From: CAIOZW01 sp049317725
Lineage (GTDB): Bacteria; Acidobacteriota; Blastocatellia; RBC074
Assembly (NCBI GenBank): GCA_049317725.1
Contig: JBMOHS010000139.1
Span: 1-10,485 of the forward strand
Reading direction: 5' to 3'
Length of the DNA stretch: 10,485 nucleotides
The notes beneath the pieces were generated by a model that did no database searches, was not told the origin of the DNA, and saw only the letters and a list, made by a program, of their open reading frames with translations. Position numbers and translations under genes: made by a program. This document shows, piece after piece, positions 7,663 to 10,485 of this stretch (position 1 is the first letter of the stretch; the number at the start of each line of letters is the position of its first letter).

Positions 7663-7712
7663 AATGGATAGGCCAGATGGACGGAGAGAACTGAAAGAAA
7701 AGAGAGGTTGGC

Positions 7713-8372
7713 ATGACACCGCTGGAGATCATTGAGTTCGATCAGCGTTTCGCCGCCTGGCAAGACGGCGAAGACCAAGAGGCTTCGCGGGTCATCGAAT
7801 TGGCCTACCAGGAACTGCGCCAGATCGCGCGAATGGTCTTCAAGGGGCAGTACCAAGACAACACACTGCAGCCGACCGCCATCGCCAATGAGGTCTGCAT
7901 GAAGATTCTACGGTGTGGTCCCCGGCGTCTGGTGGACCGCAACCACTTCTTCGCGACCGCCGTGCTGCAGATGAGAAACTTCATCATCGACTACCAGCGA
8001 ACGCGCCCCGTCGAAAAACGGATTGGGCAACGAGTCGCGGTCGAGGAGATCGACCTGCCCACCCGGGAGAACATTGTCGAACTGATCGACCTGGAAGCGG
8101 CGATGAAGATCTTGGGGTCGATCAGTCCACGGGCACGACAGGTCGTCGAGCTGCGTTACATTGCCGGACTGAGCGAATGGGAGACGGCCGAGGCGCTCGG
8201 GCTCTCGGTCGCGACGATCAAACGGGACTGGGTCTTCGCAAAGGGGATGCTGGCGAAGCTGCTGGGGGGCTCGCAAGGAAAGATCACGGTGCGCCCTCCC
8301 CAGAGCCCAAAGAGGTTGAGACCGGAAGAACAGCGCACCATCGATTTCCCGGGTCCCCTCCACGAGGGATGA
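7713..8372 (+). CDS. ECF-type RNA polymerase sigma factor (TIGR02999-like)
   Basis: The 219-residue product directs RNA polymerase to a set of promoters. The ATG is preceded by AGAGAGG with 5 bases spacing. Region 2 spans about 25-97 and has the family hallmarks: LQPTA at 52-56, NE at 59-60, NHFF at 77-80 and MRNFIIDYQRTR at 87-98. Region 4 spans about 132-185, with a helix-turn-helix at about 153-178 (SEWETAEALGLSVATIKRDW). The acidic DAED motif of ordinary ECF sigma factors is replaced by Gln53-Pro54-Thr55-Ala56, with Thr55 in the Glu position. A basic, Pro-rich tail of about 33 residues follows region 4, longer than I expect for the family. No anti-sigma gene lies nearby. The divergent Ser/Thr kinase is the likely regulator, by phosphorylation (inference from ECF/STK pairs such as EcfP/PknT). 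A terminator candidate follows at 8437. Confidence 0.92.
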   Translation: MTPLEIIEFDQRFAAWQDGEDQEASRVIELAYQELRQIARMVFKGQYQDNTLQPTAIANEVCMKILRCGPRRLVDRNHFFATAVLQMRNFIIDYQRTRPVEKRIGQRVAVEEIDLPTRENIVELIDLEAAMKILGSISPRARQVVELRYIAGLSEWETAEALGLSVATIKRDWVFAKGMLAKLLGGSQGKITVRPPQSPKRLRPEEQRTIDFPGPLHEG

Positions 8373-8436
8373 CCCGCCCGGGTGAGACCCACACGCCAAT
8401 CTTCTTGATTCACGACATCCTCTCACGAATGACCTG

Positions 8437-8485
8437 GTCGATTCGGTTGACGCCGTCTGCCCAGCAGGGGAGAATCGACTTTTTT
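8437..8485 (+). terminator. Rho-independent terminator candidate after the sigma factor gene
   Basis: GTCGATTC (8437-8444) pairs perfectly with GAATCGAC (8472-8479), immediately followed by six Ts (8480-8485). The 27-base loop contains its own small hairpin (CTGC-CCA-GCAG, 8457-8467). It lies 64 bp after the sigma factor stop and ends 27 bp before the start of the FAD enzyme. The stem and T-run are canonical; the long loop is not. Confidence 0.5.
8447..8475 (+). promoter_or_regulatory. Possible promoter for the FAD oxidoreductase gene
   Basis: TTGACG (8447-8452) matches 5 of 6 bases of the -35 consensus. After a 17 bp spacer, GAGAAT (8470-8475) matches 4 of 6 of the -10 consensus but lacks its leading T. 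It would start RNA near 8482, about 30 bases before the GTG. It lies inside the terminator candidate, so the two readings overlap. Confidence 0.25.
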
Positions 8486-8512
8486 GGATGAGGCCGAAGG
8501 AGAAGGAGAGTC

Positions 8513-10165
8513 GTGGAGCGAAGAACAGGTTGGAGAGCGGAGATTCTGATCGTCGGAGGCGGAGTTGGGGGGTGTGCGGCGGCGCTGGCAGCGGCGGAGG
8601 CGGGGCGGCAGGTCATCCTCACCGAGGAGTCGAGCTGGATCGGGGGACAACTGACCTCGCAAGCGGTGCCACCGGATGAGCACGGCTGGATCGAGGAGCG
8701 GGGATGTACGACTGCCTACCGGCGATTTCGCGAGGGGGTGCGGAGCTACTACCGCCAGCATTATCCGCTGCGGGAAGAGGCGCGGCAGACGGTCCGGCTC
8801 AATCCAGGCAATGGCTGGGTCTCGCCCCTCTGCCACGAGCCAAGGGTGGCGCTGGCGGTGCTGGAAGGGATGTTGGCACCGCACCGCAGCGCCGGGAGGC
8901 TGCAGGTCCTGCAACACCATCGCCCCTTGGCCGCGACCGTCGTCGGGGATTGCATCCGGGAGGTGCGCCTGCTCAACCTCCAGACGGGAGAAGAGTGCTC
9001 GATCGAAGCGGACTATGTCATCGACGCGACAGAATTGGGGGACCTGCTCCCCTTGACGGGCACGGAGTACGTCACGGGATCAGAAGCGCAGCGGGAGACA
9101 GGGGAGCCGAGCGCCAGCCAGGAGGCCCGGCCAGAGAACGCGCAGGGCTTCTCCTTCTGCTTTCTGCTCGATCATCGCGAGGGAGAGGATCACACGATCG
9201 AGAGGCCGGTCCATTACGACTTCTGGCGGGATTACGCGCCTGAGCTGCAACCGGCCTGGCCGGGGCCGCTCCTCTCCTGGACGATCACGCATCCACGGGA
9301 GGGGCGGCCGATGAGCTACCATTTCGAGCCGCACCGGGAGCCCTCGCGCGCCTTCGCCGGGCTCTGGACCTACCGGCGAATCCTCGACCGGAGCCTCTTT
9401 GCCGACGGTGCCTTCCCGAGCGATCTGTCGACCGTCAATTGGCCCCAGACAGACTATTTGCGTGGAGACCTCTGCACGGCAAGCGAGGAGGATCGGCTCT
9501 TCCATCTGGCCGAGGCACGGGAGCAGAGCCGCTCGCTCGTCTACTGGCTGCAGACGGAAGCGCCGCGGCCGGATGGCGGGAGGGGCTGGCCCGGGCTGCG
9601 GTTGCGGGGCGATTTGACGGGCGGGATCCCGGCAGCGCGCGGCTTGGCGATGATGCCCTACATTCGGGAGTCACGCCGGATTCGTGCCGAGATGACAATC
9701 ATCGAGCCTCACCTTTCGGCGGCCCACCGGCCCGGGCAGACGCTCGGAATCTCCTACTTCGACTCGGTTGGGATCGGTTGCTATCGGATCGACCTCCATC
9801 CAACGACGGGCGGCGACAACTACCTTGACGTCGAGTCACTTCCCTTCCAGCTTCCGCTCGGTGCATTGATCCCCGTGCGGATGGAGAACCTGCTGCCGGC
9901 CTGCAAGAACATCGGAACGACCCACATCACCAATGGCTGTTACCGTGTCCACCCTGTCGAGTGGAACATCGGGGAGGCGGCCGGTGCCCTCGCCGCCGAG
10001 GCGGTGCGGACGCGTCGGAGACCGCGCGAGATCCGCGCCGATCTGAGGGCGCTCGCCGACTTTCAGCAGCTTCTCGTGCGGCGCGGCGTCGAGCTGGCGT
10101 GGCCGGCTGGACTGGTCCTGGCCGAGGGCGATCCCCACCGCCACGCAATCGCCCCTGAGGCCTGA
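8513..10165 (+). CDS. FAD-dependent oxidoreductase (FAD_oxidored family)
   Basis: The GTG start is chosen because AAGGAGAG lies directly upstream (8503-8510); it gives 550 residues. The N-terminal Rossmann motif GGGVGG (15-20) ends its second strand at LTEE (36-39), the acidic end expected for FAD ribose binding. GGQLTSQ follows at 44-50, as is usual in this family. ATELGDL (172-178) is the second FAD-contacting motif. The conserved C-terminal segment about 462-495 (LPACKNIGTTHITNGCYRVHPVEWNIG region) closes the flavin site. RESRR at 385-389 is also typical of the family. There is no signal peptide or membrane helix, so it should be cytoplasmic. Homologues are often misnamed 'xanthan lyase'; the substrate is unknown and no partner gene shows it. 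A terminator candidate separates it from the sigma factor gene, so co-transcription is doubtful. It is very GC-rich, like the dehydrogenase. Confidence 0.9.
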   Translation: MERRTGWRAEILIVGGGVGGCAAALAAAEAGRQVILTEESSWIGGQLTSQAVPPDEHGWIEERGCTTAYRRFREGVRSYYRQHYPLREEARQTVRLNPGNGWVSPLCHEPRVALAVLEGMLAPHRSAGRLQVLQHHRPLAATVVGDCIREVRLLNLQTGEECSIEADYVIDATELGDLLPLTGTEYVTGSEAQRETGEPSASQEARPENAQGFSFCFLLDHREGEDHTIERPVHYDFWRDYAPELQPAWPGPLLSWTITHPREGRPMSYHFEPHREPSRAFAGLWTYRRILDRSLFADGAFPSDLSTVNWPQTDYLRGDLCTASEEDRLFHLAEAREQSRSLVYWLQTEAPRPDGGRGWPGLRLRGDLTGGIPAARGLAMMPYIRESRRIRAEMTIIEPHLSAAHRPGQTLGISYFDSVGIGCYRIDLHPTTGGDNYLDVESLPFQLPLGALIPVRMENLLPACKNIGTTHITNGCYRVHPVEWNIGEAAGALAAEAVRTRRRPREIRADLRALADFQQLLVRRGVELAWPAGLVLAEGDPHRHAIAPEA

Positions 10166-10381
10166 GGACGCCGGGTGGCTGGAGAGAGGCGATCGGGCAA
10201 GCAGATCAGTGGACTTTGGGCAAAAAATGAGGTCGTTGCGGTCTCGATCATCGATTTTTCTGTGATTTTTGTATTACTTGGCAGCCACTCAGTGTGAACT
10301 ACCACTTCGTCTCGTCAAATATGAATCAAACCCGGGCACGAAGCGCGAGTTTTGTCTCTCGTTGAACTTTGAACATTCCCC
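10166..10381. other. AT-rich intergenic stretch after the FAD enzyme gene
   Basis: No gene is seen. The stretch changes from GC-rich to AT-rich, with several T-runs (10255-10259 and 10265-10269). The only stem near them is TCGA-TCA-TCGA, followed by Ts, which is too short to call a terminator with confidence. Just before the repeat there is a short tandem spelling, TTGAACTTTGAAC (10363-10375). Confidence 0.5.
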
Positions 10382-10485
10382 GTGTCCCGAAGGGACACCG
10401 CATACCAGCCCAGGGCAACGCCCTGGGAATCTTGCCCGACATCCCCCCGCGTTCTGAAGGAACGCCGCATCTGCCTGAATGACCG
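10382..10485. repeat. REP-like hairpin repeat, two units, second cut by window end
   Basis: Unit 1 has hairpin GTGTCCC-GAA-GGGACAC (10382-10398), then CGCAT after one C, then a second hairpin CCCAGGGC-AAC-GCCCTGGG (10409-10427). Unit 2 starts 67 bp later with hairpin GCGTTCT-GAA-GGAACGC (10449-10465) followed by the same CCGCAT. The two first-hairpin stems differ at two paired positions and in both cases the partner changes too, so pairing is kept. The spelling resembles dispersed repeats I recall from PVC and acidobacterial genomes. A short reading frame across it is a by-product, not a gene. Confidence 0.65.

Larger units (their letters stand above)
7290..7712. other. Divergent intergenic region between kinase and sigma factor genes
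   Basis: This 423 bp region is AT-richer than the genes around it. It contains a sigma-70 promoter candidate for the sigma factor gene (7480-7508) and two hairpins in the presumed leader (7547-7568 and 7637-7662), listed separately. For the kinase the best -10 candidate is TATAAC, read on the minus strand at 7371-7366, but no good -35 accompanies it. No small gene with a credible start was found. Confidence 0.6.

Noticed and set aside
10269..10457. Small frame ending in a Pro-Gly-rich peptide at the right end
   Set aside because: The C-terminal half is the translation of the REP-like repeat. Such peptides are frequent false gene calls, and there is no ribosome site.

Overview
The window carries five protein genes on 10.5 kb, with three gaps of 320-430 bp that hold palindromes, a promoter candidate, hairpins and a REP-like repeat. 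It looks like an environmental bacterium of the Acidobacteriota or the PVC group (Planctomycetota/Verrucomicrobiota). Three things point there: an ECF-type sigma factor of the 'LQPTA' class beside a membrane-anchored Ser/Thr kinase with a WD40 tail, a secreted protein of putative-Ig modules ending in a domain I associate from memory with Acidobacteriota, and the repeat at the right end, whose spelling I associate with PVC and some acidobacterial genomes. The coding DNA is GC-rich, most strongly in the dehydrogenase and the FAD enzyme. The phylum is an inference and was not tested by any search.

Layout. (1) 98-2665, minus: an exported beta-rich protein with a cohesin-like domain, two putative Ig domains and a conserved C-terminal domain. 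(2) 2666-3097: a divergent regulatory gap with three perfect short dyads about 22.5 bp apart and a long hairpin. (3) 3098-4045, plus: a D-2-hydroxyacid dehydrogenase with a complete catalytic triad and an NADP-type signature. (4) 4059-7289, minus, convergent with the dehydrogenase across 13 bp: a transmembrane Ser/Thr kinase with a C-terminal WD40 region, probably two beta-propellers. (5) 7290-7712: the divergent gap between kinase and sigma factor, with a good sigma-70 promoter and two leader hairpins. (6) 7713-8372, plus: the ECF-type sigma factor, followed by a hairpin and T-run terminator candidate at 8437-8485. (7) 8513-10165, plus: an FAD-dependent oxidoreductase. (8) 10166-10485: an AT-rich stretch, then two units of a REP-like hairpin repeat, the second cut by the window end.

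How the genes may work together. The divergent kinase and sigma factor are the most informative pair. The sigma factor lacks the acidic 'DAED' patch of ordinary ECF sigma factors and has Gln-Pro-Thr-Ala there, with Thr55 at the Glu position. No anti-sigma gene is visible. This fits the idea that a kinase, perhaps sensing through its WD40 domain, switches the sigma factor on by phosphorylation, as described for EcfP/PknT of Vibrio. The dehydrogenase, the FAD enzyme and the secreted protein are unlinked by operon structure; whether the sigma factor controls any of them is open.
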